Shown piece after piece: positions 1 through 10,300 of a DNA stretch of 64,000 bases. The stretch spans positions 137,204,787 through 137,268,786 of the forward strand of contig NC_061121.1 of assembly GCF_002878395.1 (NCBI RefSeq), read 5' to 3'. Below the pieces are notes generated by a model. That model was not told the DNA's origin. It made no database searches and worked only from the letters and a program-made list of their open reading frames with translations. Position 1 is the stretch's first letter, and every line of letters begins with the position of its first letter. Origin of the DNA: Capsicum annuum. Taxonomy: Eukaryota > Streptophyta > Magnoliopsida > Solanales > Solanaceae. The translations under genes and the position numbers were made by a program.

Positions 1-418
1 ATGAAAGTTTCTCTAATAAAGGTAGTGATGAGTTTTGAAAATATGGTGAAGCTCACTCCTCGTTTTTTGGTCTATATCAGATTCTAGGATAGTTGGGAAG
101 GTCACTTATGAATTAGAATTGCTTGTGACTTTTGCTTCAATTTATCAGGTTTTTTGTGTGTCGATGTTTAAAAAGTGCGTGGGTGATCCTTCTTTGATTG
201 TCCTAGTGAAGGATGTTGGTATTTCAAATTACTTGTCTTATGAGAAAGTTCCGATCAAGATTTTGGAAAGATAAATCAATAGGTTGAGGACTAAGGATAT
301 AGCTTCGGTAGAAGTCCATTGGAGAAATCAAAAGGTGGAAGAAGCTACTCGGGAAACTGAAGAAGACATGAATGAAAAGTATTTGTTAGTGGTCCCCATG
401 TAGGATGAAAGTATTTGA
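1..418 (+). pseudogene. Element E: 3' end of Ty3/gypsy polyprotein (integrase C-terminus and chromodomain-like tail)
   Basis: The window opens inside a gypsy polyprotein. With frameshifts allowed, the plus strand reads the integrase C-terminal stretch (KLTPRFL, then a FASIYQVFCVSMF segment matching the usual SIHPVFHVSML) and then the tail with LSYEKVPIKILER, INRLRTKDIAS and WRNQKVEEATRETEEDM. These are the usual end of Del/Tekay-type chromovirus pol, where the tail is thought to guide integration into heterochromatin. It is broken: an early frameshift, and TAA at 272-274 where related copies have Gln before INRL. The coding part ends near TGA 416-418 and is followed by a polypurine tract and an LTR, so this is the 3' end of an element whose body lies left of the window. 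Confidence 0.85.
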
Positions 419-533
419 GGTATGGGTTCCCTTGTTGCTCTAATTGATTTTCAAACATTGTTCATGGTTTTCTGGTTGAATTCTTTCTTGTTATCATGCT
501 AATTGGTGCCTTGACTCCTCATTCAAGGAAGAA

Positions 534-549
534 TGATCCTGGGGGGTAA
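534..549 (+). other. Element E polypurine tract
   Basis: A G-rich run (ATCCTGGGGGGTAA) follows the usual ACTC-CTCATTCAAGGAAGAATGAT spacer found before the LTRs of this clade, and lies directly left of the LTR start. It would prime plus-strand DNA synthesis. Confidence 0.65.
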
Positions 550-2450
550 CGTAATACCCCAGGAGTTTGACCCTACAAATTTCTAGGTTTAGTCATCACT
601 ATCCAAGGTACGAATCAGGTGATAAGTCATAAATACTCCTCTAGAGTCATACAGTGGAAATTATTGTCTAACTAGTAAGATGGTCCATTGTTTCTATTGT
701 TGTTACGACTACTGCCCTACAAGTCATAAGGTGAGGTCACGAGTAGTACAGTGTGACTCACAACCAAACCAGTGAAGGTGTTCTTGGGTACTTCCCATAC
801 TATGAGTTATGCTGACAACTTGTGACCAGTCATCACAAGTCATTACAAGACCCGTAGCTATTAGGAATTATAATTCCTGCATGATTTAATTAATGGCATT
901 GTGAACTTTTACTTCTATGCCATTACTTTTCATAGATAAAAACCTTTCCCTTAGCCATATTTCAACCAATTAACATTATATAAACATTATCTTTTCTGTT
1001 AAACTCCCAAGGTCAAAAACAAAGCTAGGGTTTCAAAGGGAGGTAATTGTCTAAGTTTTCAATTATGGTTTCTTCTCCAAATTCTTGATATTTTCTGGCA
1101 TTTATCTCCTACTTAACATGGTTTCATATGAAAGCATGTGTTTTGTCATGGATTATGTGAATTTAATTATTGGGATTTGAATGATGGGTTGAGGATTACT
1201 ACTTCGTTAGTTTTCCTATTGTTTTGGAATTGTTATTCTCGATTTATTTCCGGTTCTTTAAGTTAAAAATTATGCATAGGTATGGTGGAGGGGAAGGAGG
1301 TCGAGTCATTCCCCCAAACTTTTGGTTTTTTGGTTTTGAATAGGTATTAACCTCTACCCACTTGCATAACTGGTTTTGAAATATGGATAATTATATGGTT
1401 TTGCGTACTTTACTAAATTATGGCACTACATCAATGTCTAAATGAATAAAAGTGGTTTTGAAATGCCTTGGTGGCCAGGAATTGATTTTAAATTGGAACT
1501 TTGGAGTCCTATTTGGTTTGGCCTAATGGAATTGGCTTGAAAACATAATAAATTGGTATGACGATACCATTCGGTAAATGCCTTAATAGATGACTCCTTG
1601 GTTAAATGGATGACTTATATGCAAATATTTTACTTGGGCTTAAATGGGGGTTATGTAGCTCACCCTAGAAGGTGTAGGTACCGAGGGGACCAATACTGGA
1701 AACCACATTTTTCGGTGTGGGGCCCTTGGTGATCGTGTGCATAGTTCACACTCTATACATATACAGTTTGAAATATTTGGAGCCTAGGTGGCTTTGGACC
1801 TTCCTTGAAATTTCATAGTTCGTGTAGCTAACACATATAGGACCCTTTCAAAAAAGGGAACTAAACCCTATAGCCCGTGAGTGCCCTTAGGATGCATTAT
1901 AGTCCAAGTTAATTCTTATAAATCCCATGTTTAAGCCTTGTAAGCTATCCCAGTATCTTATATACATCTATGCACGTATCCTACCCTGAGTTACATGTTA
2001 TCGCTCACCCCACTTACCTTCCTAGGACGCTACATTGTCTCTTAATGTAGGGTCAGAAGATACCTTTTTACTCCTGTGAGTGTTAGGTAGATTCTGGTTC
2101 GTCGGTTGGCCTACGTTGAAGTGGTGATACTCTATCTTTTGAAAGGTCAGACATTTCATTGTGTTCCTTATGAGTATCAAAATCCTATAGATTTCTTTTC
2201 ATATTTGGGATTTCTTTTTTTGCCATGGTCAAGGGAATGGCCCTACCAAACTTGGACAAAGTATCAGAATGGTTATTGTTTTGGATGCCTAGTATCCTTT
2301 TTGGTTATCTTATCTATGTTGCTTGTATGTTTGGTTATCTTCCACCTTTATTTATATTATATTCTTTTTGGCTAGGCTAAGGGTATGGTATTCGGTTCTC
2401 GATGGGCTTGAGATATCCATCACGACTAGGCCCGGGGTTGGGTTATGACA
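550..2450 (+). repeat. Element E 3' LTR
   Basis: The block begins CGTAATACCCC (one change from the usual TGTAATACCCC) directly after the polypurine tract. It ends GGCCCGGGGTTGGGTTATGACA, the typical end of these gypsy LTRs. Length is about 1.9 kb. Inside, 2000-2110 carries the usual ACCCTGAGTTACATG, CTACATTGTCTCTTAATGTAGGG and GTGAGTGTTAGG blocks seen in the other LTRs of the window. No primer-binding site follows, which fits a 3' LTR. An 89-codon frame at 2106-2375 is a chance frame inside the LTR. Confidence 0.8.
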
Positions 2451-2702
2451 AGGATCTTCAACAAGATATTTTCTCAAAAAATCATTCCTTTTTAAATGAT
2501 AAAATTTATTAACATCATTACTAATTTGAGGTTCATTAGGCACATCACAAACTCCCATAGTTAGTGGATTAGAATCACAATTGAGTTGAACAACAGAAGT
2601 TTTATAAGAAAATATTCTACTATTCAAAGCACTAATGCCAACACTAGATAGGCACAAATTGATCTTGAAATTCTTGATAATTTTGGGTCCCAAAAAGTTC
2701 AA
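2451..2702 (-). pseudogene. Fragment of a D-type retroelement (post-protease spacer region)
   Basis: The minus strand is open from 2702 to about 2352. From 2451 to 2702 its DNA resembles 62330-62600 of element D at the other end of the window: both contain AACATCATTACTAA, a CCCATGTAG/CCCATAGTTAGTGGATTA segment and a matching TTTATAAG motif. The part below 2451 is LTR sequence read backwards. I do not recognise a domain here. In element D the matching stretch lies downstream of the protease-like region, so this is probably a piece of the same family, cut off by the LTR of E on the left and by unassigned sequence on the right. Confidence 0.5.
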
Positions 2703-4067
2703 ACACGGAAAAATTTTCAGGTTTCAAAAAGTTGTAACACTTAAAAAAACTGGGTACTTTTGTTGTAATAGCTTGTTGAATTTGGCGTTCCAGTAGGCGT
2801 TGGGCACCTCTTGGGACACGGGGCCGTCAAAAAATAATTTATTTACTTATTTTTCAAATATTATTTTTTGAACTAATAAATTCCATTAGTGGACCCACAA
2901 ACACTTTTTTCCAAACCCTAACTTGGAAACATAGGTTAAACTACCTTTGTGGCTTCTTCTTCTTCAAGGACTCACTTGAACGTCTTCAAGAACACAAAAA
3001 ACACATATCACTCCAAATCTTCTCGAAACCACTCCAAATTTTACAAATATCTTTCCCTTGACCTAGAAAATAATTCCCACTAAACTTAAATCTCAATCGG
3101 AACCCAAATCAATAGATCCACTTTTACTTTTTCTCCATGTTTTATAGCTTCAACTTCTGAAATAGTAGAATCTTCTGCAAAAAATTTAATTGGATGAAAT
3201 ATTCTAGTTTGGACTCAAAAGAAACTAAAAAAAAAAAATGATAGTATAAAAAAGTCAAAAGAGGAAATTTTTAACTTCTTGGATGAATTTCTATTTTTTT
3301 CATTTCTTTTTGTTTTTTCCTCAAAAGCTTTAATACTTTTGGTTGAGATAAGTTATGTTTATGTTGACTTAGACTTGAAATAGTCTTTTGTATTTTGAAT
3401 TAATGAGCATGTTTATTGGTCTTTAGGAATAATTTGATATTGATTGTTCATTGGCTTGACATGCTCTTGCATGAATTAGCTTATAACTGTTGGATCCTAT
3501 CTTTAAAAACTTGAATGAATAGTGCACACTTATTATATTTTGTGTACTTGTTGTGTTATCCTATAAGATAGTTGGTCATTAGAAATACTAAGATATATTA
3601 AAGAGTTGAGGATATGCTTACTATTTTGATTGTTGAGTGGCTCCAATTTATTGTAAGCTTATAAATAAGTAGTTATGATATTGAGTGGGTACCATTCTGG
3701 TATAGTACATAGACACGAAGTTGTTCCCTGTAGGTCACGACTAGTTGGGTTGAAACAAGACTTTCAGTATGTGTGTGCAAATCTTGTGAGTTTTGATTTG
3801 ATACAAAGTGAGAATTATAAGATATAAAATCCATACAACTGTGAATTTTGTATGGATAAGATACATAGTTGTGATATTAATTCTTATATTACAGGGTTTG
3901 GAATGACTTAATATGTCTTGTGATGACTTGTATCTCTTTCGTTGTTAACATTGATGTGTCTACTGATGAATATATGTCCTTGATTTTGTTGGTGTTGATG
4001 TGTATAGACATTAGGTGACTTAACTGTGTTGATGCAATTATTTATTATGTGTTGATGAACATAACTA
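2703..4067. other. Unassigned AT-rich interval, possibly a solo LTR or LTR fragment
   Basis: No coding signature is visible on either strand. An LTR-like start, TGTAACACTTAAAAAAACTG, occurs at 2733. It is followed by a stretch (2780-2830) with partly repeated GGCG/GGCACC words that resembles the promoter-side arrays of other LTRs here. No matching LTR end, primer site or second copy was found, so the assignment stays open. The right edge at about 4068 is where similarity to element F's LTR begins. Confidence 0.3.
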
Positions 4068-4971
4068 CCTTGTACCCTTAGTTCCATTATTTAGAATTTT
4101 GGGGAATCCTTGTACCCATATTTCATTCACCACTCCTATGCGCCCCTAATGAGTTAACAAATCATCAATTCAATGCATAATAAATCCATAATAATCATAG
4201 GAAAAGCATGTAAACAATTTACATCCAAAACCCTTGACCCATCATTAAAAACCCATTATCAAAACCATGTTAATATTAAACCAATTCATGTAGTAGAAAA
4301 ACACAATTATAGTAAGATAGATAAATGCCTTAATCCCCATGACATTTGAAGAAGAAATCACCCTTAGAGCCCTAGATAACCAATTTCTTAAAACCCTAGC
4401 CTTGTCTTTTCAATGGGGAATTTTAGAGAGTAAAAAGAGTGTTCGATATGTTAAAGTGTTGATAATAATACTTTGATGGTGTTTTATGTATGTAGGGTAT
4501 AAGTGGGAAAGGATTAAAATGTCCAAAGTGCCCTTAATAAAAAGACTAAAAAATTGATGCCCAGTCATTACGGGTGATGTTACGACTCGTGGGATCACCC
4601 TACGACTCGTGACATTTAATCGTAGGTTAGATAGTATATATGGGCACAAACACTAGTCTGACTATGAGTCATGTCCTACGACTTGTATTCAAAACTTACG
4701 ACTTGTGAGGTTAAATCATAGGCAAGGTAGAAAAATTGGCCACCTTTACTAGTTAGGCTACGAGAACCACTATACAACCCGTATCATGACACTATGACTC
4801 GTAAGGTCCAAGTTATACTAAGGATAAAATCATTTGGCATCACAATGGTTTGGCTACAATTAGGGTCCTACGGCCCATAATGACACCCTACAGCTCATAG
4901 GGAGAGTCGTAAGTCTAGGCAATGAGTGTAAAAGCTTAAGAATTCTAGAGGCCAACACCTAGGGTGTCACA
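4068..4971 (-). repeat. Element F 3' LTR (truncated)
   Basis: In element orientation it starts TGTGACACCCTAGGTGTTGG at 4971, directly after a purine-rich tract and the GAGGACGAATAATG motif typical of the end of these elements. It then runs to about 4068, where similarity to the other F LTR (17765-18306) stops. About 0.9 kb remains; the U5-side part is missing. Positions 4507-4538 hold a GGAAAGGATTAAAATG...AGTGCCC block also seen, in variants, in other LTRs of the window. Confidence 0.75.
4581..4899. repeat. Array of TACGACTCGT palindromic words in the F LTR
   Basis: The word TACGACTCGT occurs at 4581 and 4601, with close variants at 4677, 4697 (TACGACTTGT) and 4793 (TATGACTCGT) and decayed ones near 4869 and 4889. 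Its core ACGACTCGT is an odd palindrome (ACGA-C-TCGT). Matching variants lie in the other F LTR at 18013, 18033 and 18127. Spacing is irregular, so this is not a simple tandem repeat. Confidence 0.7.
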
Positions 4972-7710
4972 TCTCCCAAACATTATTCGTCCTCGGATGA
5001 TGAAACAATGCATCTATTAGCATGATTTAACACAAACACTACCATACTTACCTTTAACAAATACAATAAACAAATATACTAAGGAATACACATACCTTAA
5101 GCACGATTATCTGAAGCAAAAAATAGGAATAAATATTTTGGCTTCGTGTCGTCTTTAGCTTCCTATGTAGCTTCTTCAACCTTTTGGTTCCTCCATAGAA
5201 ACTTCATTGATGCCACATCCTTAGTCCTCAATCTATGGACCTTTCTATCCAAAATCTTCACTGATACTTCCTTATAAGACAAGGAATGAGAAATACTGAC
5301 ACTTTTCAAAGGAATAATCAAGGAAGGATCACCCACAAACTTCTTTGACATTGAAAAATGAAAAACCGAGTGAATGGAATTCAAACTAGAAGGCAAAACC
5401 ATGTCATATATGACATTGCCTAGTCATCTCTAAATCAAAGAAGGGCCAATATAATGAGGATTGAGCTTCCCCTTCCTTCCAAAACTTATCACTCCCTTCA
5501 TAGGAGACACCTTCAAAGATACTCAATCACCGATATTAAACTCCAACTCCCTTCATCTCATATAAAAATAGTACTTTTGGAGACTTTGGGAGGTCTTATG
5601 CCTGACCTTAATTACTTTCACCTTCTCCATGGCCTGATGAGCCTATTCAAGATAAGAAAATTCAACTTTATCAACTTTGAACCACCCAATAGGAGAATGA
5701 CATATCATACCATACAAAGCCTTAAGTGGAGCCATCGAAATTCTAGAATTATAGTTGTTATTATATGCAAACTCTATGAGAGTCAAATGATCAACCCAAC
5801 TGCCTCCAAAGTCAATCACACAAGTATAATCATATCTTTCAAGGTCCAGTTAGTCCTTTTCGCTTGTCCATCTCTAAGAGGGTGGAAAGTGATGCTCAGA
5901 TTCACCTTAGTTCCCAAACCTCTCTAAAAAGAATTCCAGAAATGAGACAAAAACTGCATACCTTGATTCGGGATAATAGAAACTGGAGCGCCATTCAACT
6001 TGACAATCTCCTGAATGAACAAGCACACATAATCCTCTGTCGTATAATTAGTCCTTACAGGCTAAAAGTGATCAAACTTAGTCATCTTATCCATAATGAC
6101 AAAATCAAATCAAACTGACTATGAAACCATGGAAGATTGATAACAAAATCCATGCTAATCACTTCCCATTTCTTTATGGGTAACTCAATCTCTTCAGATA
6201 ACCCACAAGGCCTCTAGTGCTCAACCTTCACTTGCTGACAAACCATACACTTAGCAATAAAATTGGCCACATCTTTCTTTATGTTATTCCACCAATAAAT
6301 CTCCTTCAACTCATGGTACATCTTTGTCAAACTGAGAGGAACCGTATACCACAACTCATGTGCCTTAGCCAAAACCTTTTCTCGCAGCCCATCAATATTG
6401 GGAACACAAACCTACCTTGGTATCTTAAGATACCATCACTACCAATCTAGAAAGTTATCTCTTACTACTGGGACATATCATATATAATCTACATCATTAT
6501 GGGATCGAAAACTTTCTTCTCCTTCACCTCAACACCAAGAGATAATTTTACCATCTCTTGAAAAATCACACTTCCATCCTTAAAATCCAAAATACAAAAT
6601 CCAATGTTATCTAATCGGTGAATATCTTTCACAAGACCTTGCTTCTTCTCATCCACATAAGAATAGATTCCCATGGACATCCTTCTGAGAGAATCAGCAA
6701 CCACATTAGCTTTACCTGGATGATAATAGAGCCTCAAATCATAATCCTTGAGAAACTCAAGCCATCTCCTTTCCCTAAGATTTAACGTCTTCTTGGTGAA
6801 CACATACTGCGGGCTCTAATGATCAAAGAAGATATCAACATGTACCACATACAAGTAGTTACGCTATATTTTCAAGAAAAATACCACAACCAATAACTCT
6901 AAATCAAGTGTTGGATAATTCCTCTTATAAACTTTCAGCTGCCTAGAAGCATACGCCACCACCTTGTCATGCTACATTAAAAAATAACCAAGTCCTACAC
7001 AGCACGCATCGTAAGACACAATGAAACCATTGGTACCCTTAGGCAGGGTCAGAATAGGAGCAATAGTAAGCTTGTCCTTCAGCTTCTCAAAGTTATCCAC
7101 ACAATAGAAACTTCATATTTTCTAGTTAACTTTGCCAAGGGGCAGCAATCGACAAAAAATTCTCCATAAACCTCCTATTATAAATCGACTAAACCTAAAA
7201 AGCTCTAAATATTGATTGGAGGCATGGGTCTAGGCAACTTCTTAACCATTATAATTTTCTGTGGATCCACCATGATCCATATACTAGAAATAACATGACC
7301 CAAAAAAGTAACAACATTCAACCAGAACTCAGTAGGGTGAATAAAACCCTTAACAAGAAGATCTTTCAATTTCTTGATAGGGAGGAATAGATATAGGACG
7401 GGTATCCAGAAGTCAATCTTAAAATAAATTTCCCTATTGGGAGAAATACCAGGAAGATCATTAATAAAGACCTTAAGAAATTCATTAACCACGGGGAAGG
7501 ATTGTTAAAAACACCTTTAAAAATAGAATCCATATCCAAAACTAGATATGTAGATACTCATTAGAAATCAATTTCTAGGCTTTAAGATAAGAAATAAACC
7601 TCTCCTTAGGCACTAGGAAACTACCTTCCTACTTAATCACCAGTTTATTTGGGGAATTAGAAATTGACCCTCGGGGTCCTACAATAAAGAGATGTATAGT
7701 ATGAATTGAG
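4972..7710 (-). pseudogene. Element F pol: protease end, RT (internally deleted), RNase H, integrase, chromodomain tail
   Basis: Minus strand, right to left. 7700-7560 has the protease tail (decayed HSCYAS-CRTR region, then SFLVPKERFISYLKA). 7492-7205 has an RT fragment whose N-terminal part (LKDLLVKGFIHP) is fused to the RT C-terminal part (EFWLNVVTFLGHVISS, VDPQKI, KKLPRPMPP). The whole catalytic palm with the xxDD motif is missing. 7110-6650 has RNase H and its linker (RRWLEFLKDYDLRLYYHPGK, ANVVADSLRRMSMG). 6290-5700 has the integrase zinc region (CMVCQQVKVEHQRP) and core (MDFVINLP). 5402-5163 has the chromodomain-like tail (LSYKEVSVKILDR, HRLRTKDVAS). Stops and frameshifts occur throughout. 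TGA replaces Trp in the integrase tail before SLKVSPMKG. It cannot make an active polyprotein. Confidence 0.85.
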
Positions 7711-7715
7711 CACAT
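7711..7715. repeat. Probable target-site duplication of element G, left copy (CACAT)
   Basis: CACAT precedes the G 5' LTR, and CACAA at 15664-15668 follows its 3' LTR; four of five bases match. The interrupted F protease sequence reads through correctly if one copy is removed. The G LTR ends are eroded, so the exact edges carry an uncertainty of a few bases. Confidence 0.5.
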
Positions 7716-10126
7716 CGAAAACAGCCTAGTTTTGACCCTTACAAAATTCTTGTTTTTGAGCTTATTTGACATCATATGACTTGTGGGTACTTATTGTATG
7801 ATAAGGTACAGGTTAGGAACCCCTAGTCATATGTTTCATGATATTTTCTTTGCCACTTACTGTCTATGGTATAATTAGGTGTCTTTATAGTCATATGATA
7901 GGGTATGAGTAGTATGTTACTAAGTCGTATGATTCCCTAAGTTTAGTTTAGAGAATTCTACCTAAGGAACAGTTAGGGGCTACTAATTATATGATAAGAT
8001 ATGAGTTGGTCTAAGAACTCAAATGTTGGATAGTATTGGGGTCTAATGTGATGCCTAGGGTATGAGTGATGGGTACCACTCATATGATAGGGTATGATTT
8101 AGGTAGGGTGGTCGTACCTTCCTACCCACATGTTTTTATTTTGTAAGTTGAGGATATTTTAGATATTTTCCATGCCAAAACACTTAAGTCCATATGTATT
8201 AACACATATTATGGCCTCTCATAACATACTTTAAAAGATTAAAACATATCAAAATCCTCTCTAAACTCTCTCAAGAAAATTAGGGCTAGGGATTTTCAAA
8301 GGTGTTCATCTAGAGGCTCAAAAGTCAAGTTTTTTCTATAAATATTTTTGAATACAACATATCATTCTTCCTTCATGGTTAGTTCATAAATATCATGTGT
8401 TTTAAAGTGTGATTATGATTCTTTAATGGTGGTTTTGAAAACAAAAATTAAGGATTTTGTTGCATATGGTTAAGTATTGTTTACTCTTGTTTTAACTTGT
8501 GTTTATACAGGTTTTTGGTGATGGTGTGCACATTTGGGTGCTTTATAATTGTGGTTTAATAAATGGATCATGGGTAACCCTACACTTGATGGTTATTAAT
8601 TTAGTTTTGGTCATGGTAATGATATGCTCTCAAAGTATTTGTGAAAATACCTAAGAGAATTAACTAGTCATATGATATATGGTGTTTTTAACTAAAGCTT
8701 TTTGCTAATAAATATGGATGGTTGATAAATGGTTTTTTAAAAGCCTTGTAGTCCATTTAATGATTAAAATTGTAACCTTGGTAGTTTAATTGGCTAAAAA
8801 GGGTTTAAGTCCCTAAACTTTAAACTTATTTATGCCTTTGTTAGATAATGGGTTTGAGTCCCTAAATGTTAAATTGAACTAGTCTTTTTTAAACAATGGT
8901 TCATGTCCTAATGTCAAAAGAATGATTGGTTGATTGATAATACTAATGGCATATGGTATACTTGCAAGTAGTGTTGGTATAACGTTACCAATGAAGTGCC
9001 TTAGCTAAGTAATTGTCTTAATGATTATGAATGTTAAATGTTAGTTTCAAAATAGGCATTAAAGAAGGTTTGGTATCCAAGTTGTGAAGGTGGATGTCAT
9101 AGAGAGGTAAACACTTGAAACTGTGTTTGCCAATGCGAGGGTCAAAATGGCCTAATGTTCAAGAAATCTTGCTTACTATGACCAAGAGATAAAAGTCTTC
9201 CATAATTCATGAGATGGGAGTTTTAATTCCCCCATATCATACTACTAGATTGGTTGACCAAGTCACCCTAGTATATGAGAGGAAGGTTTGAGTCCTCATG
9301 CGTATACATAATATTATTCTTTGTTTTGTATGGCTACATGAATGGTGTGCAACTTGTGGTGAGGAATGAATGAAATATATCTCGTAGGTGTTTTTAATAT
9401 GAAAGCAAAGCTACATAACCCAGGTTAAGATTTTAAAGGTCCATATTAAAACCTTGTTCCCTATCCCGACATGGTATTTATATGTATATGTATTGAATTA
9501 ATTATATGTATTAATTTATTTGTTTTAAATTGTTTACATTATATTATTATTATCCTTGAGTTACATAATACATCTCAAAATGCTAATCATCTTCTGACGT
9601 TGTATCCCCACGTAATGCAGGTATTGTCATATTATCACATCTCTTATTGAGTGAATTAGATTTGGGGGCAGCTGTATTGACTTGAAGTAGTGAGCTTCCA
9701 TACTCCAGAAGGCTCTATTTATTGCATTTAGCTTCATATGTCTTTATAAGTTTAGATATAGATATTGAATTTTTGCTATGGTCGGGGGCATGTCCTGGCC
9801 AAATATTCATAGATTATTTTAGAGGCTTTGTATACACAAACTATGGACTTAGTATATTAGGGTATGGATATGGACTTGTTTATTATTTTTGTTAGGTTAT
9901 GGTTGAATTTTTGGGCATTAAATGGTGAGACTTGCTTAGGTTGGTCATGGTCATAGACCTATCCTAAAGTCCACATGCTATTAATCACGCTATCTTGTTA
10001 TATGTTCAGAATTCATTCGACTAAGGGTATATGTTGGTTGGTTGGATTAGGTAGCGGGATGATCTCTGGTCCTAGTTGGGATCTAGATGCCTATTACGAT
10101 AAGGCCCTGGTTTGGTTTATTTCAAC
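7716..10126 (+). repeat. Element G 5' LTR
   Basis: It begins CGAAAACAGCCTAGTTTTGA, an eroded form of the 3' copy's TGAAACACCCTAGTTTTGA. It aligns with 13322-15663 along its length, for example ATATGACTTGTGGGTACTT here and ATATGACTTATGGGTACTT in the other copy. It ends near TTTATTTCAAC, just before a primer-binding site. Words built on CATATGATAGGGTA are repeated at 7880-8120, the counterpart of the palindromic arrays in other LTR families. The AGGATATTTTAGATATTTTCCA block lies around 8150-8172. Confidence 0.8.
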
Positions 10127-10300
10127 TTTGTATCAGAGTCAAGGTTTTAGTGTCATGGGTTGTCCATAAATTCATGTCAAGTAGAGTCCTTCTTATAGGT
10201 ATATAATGCGCCACACTTATAATCAAGAGGCTATGAGGCATTTTGGAATATTTCCCTTTCTTATGATTCTACTTCGAGTATAGAGTCTAAGGTCTTGGAT
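10127..10300 (+). other. Element G primer-binding site and conserved leader
   Basis: TTTGTATCAGAGTC resembles the initiator-Met tRNA primer site (TGGTATCAGAGC) used by most plant gypsy elements. The next 150 nt (TGTCCATAAATTCATGTCAA, GTAGAGTC, CGCCACACTTATAA, GAGGCTATGAGGCATTTTGG, CCCTTTCTTATG) match the leader of element A at 41380-41535 and of element C on the minus strand at 33606-33758. Confidence 0.75.

Noticed and set aside
3225..3240. A-rich run as the tail of a processed pseudogene or SINE
   Set aside because: No upstream tRNA-like box or coding similarity is visible, and the run is short.
5454..6450. Plus-strand frames of 77-157 codons
   Set aside because: They are reverse shadows of the F integrase on the minus strand, which carries recognisable motifs in the same interval.
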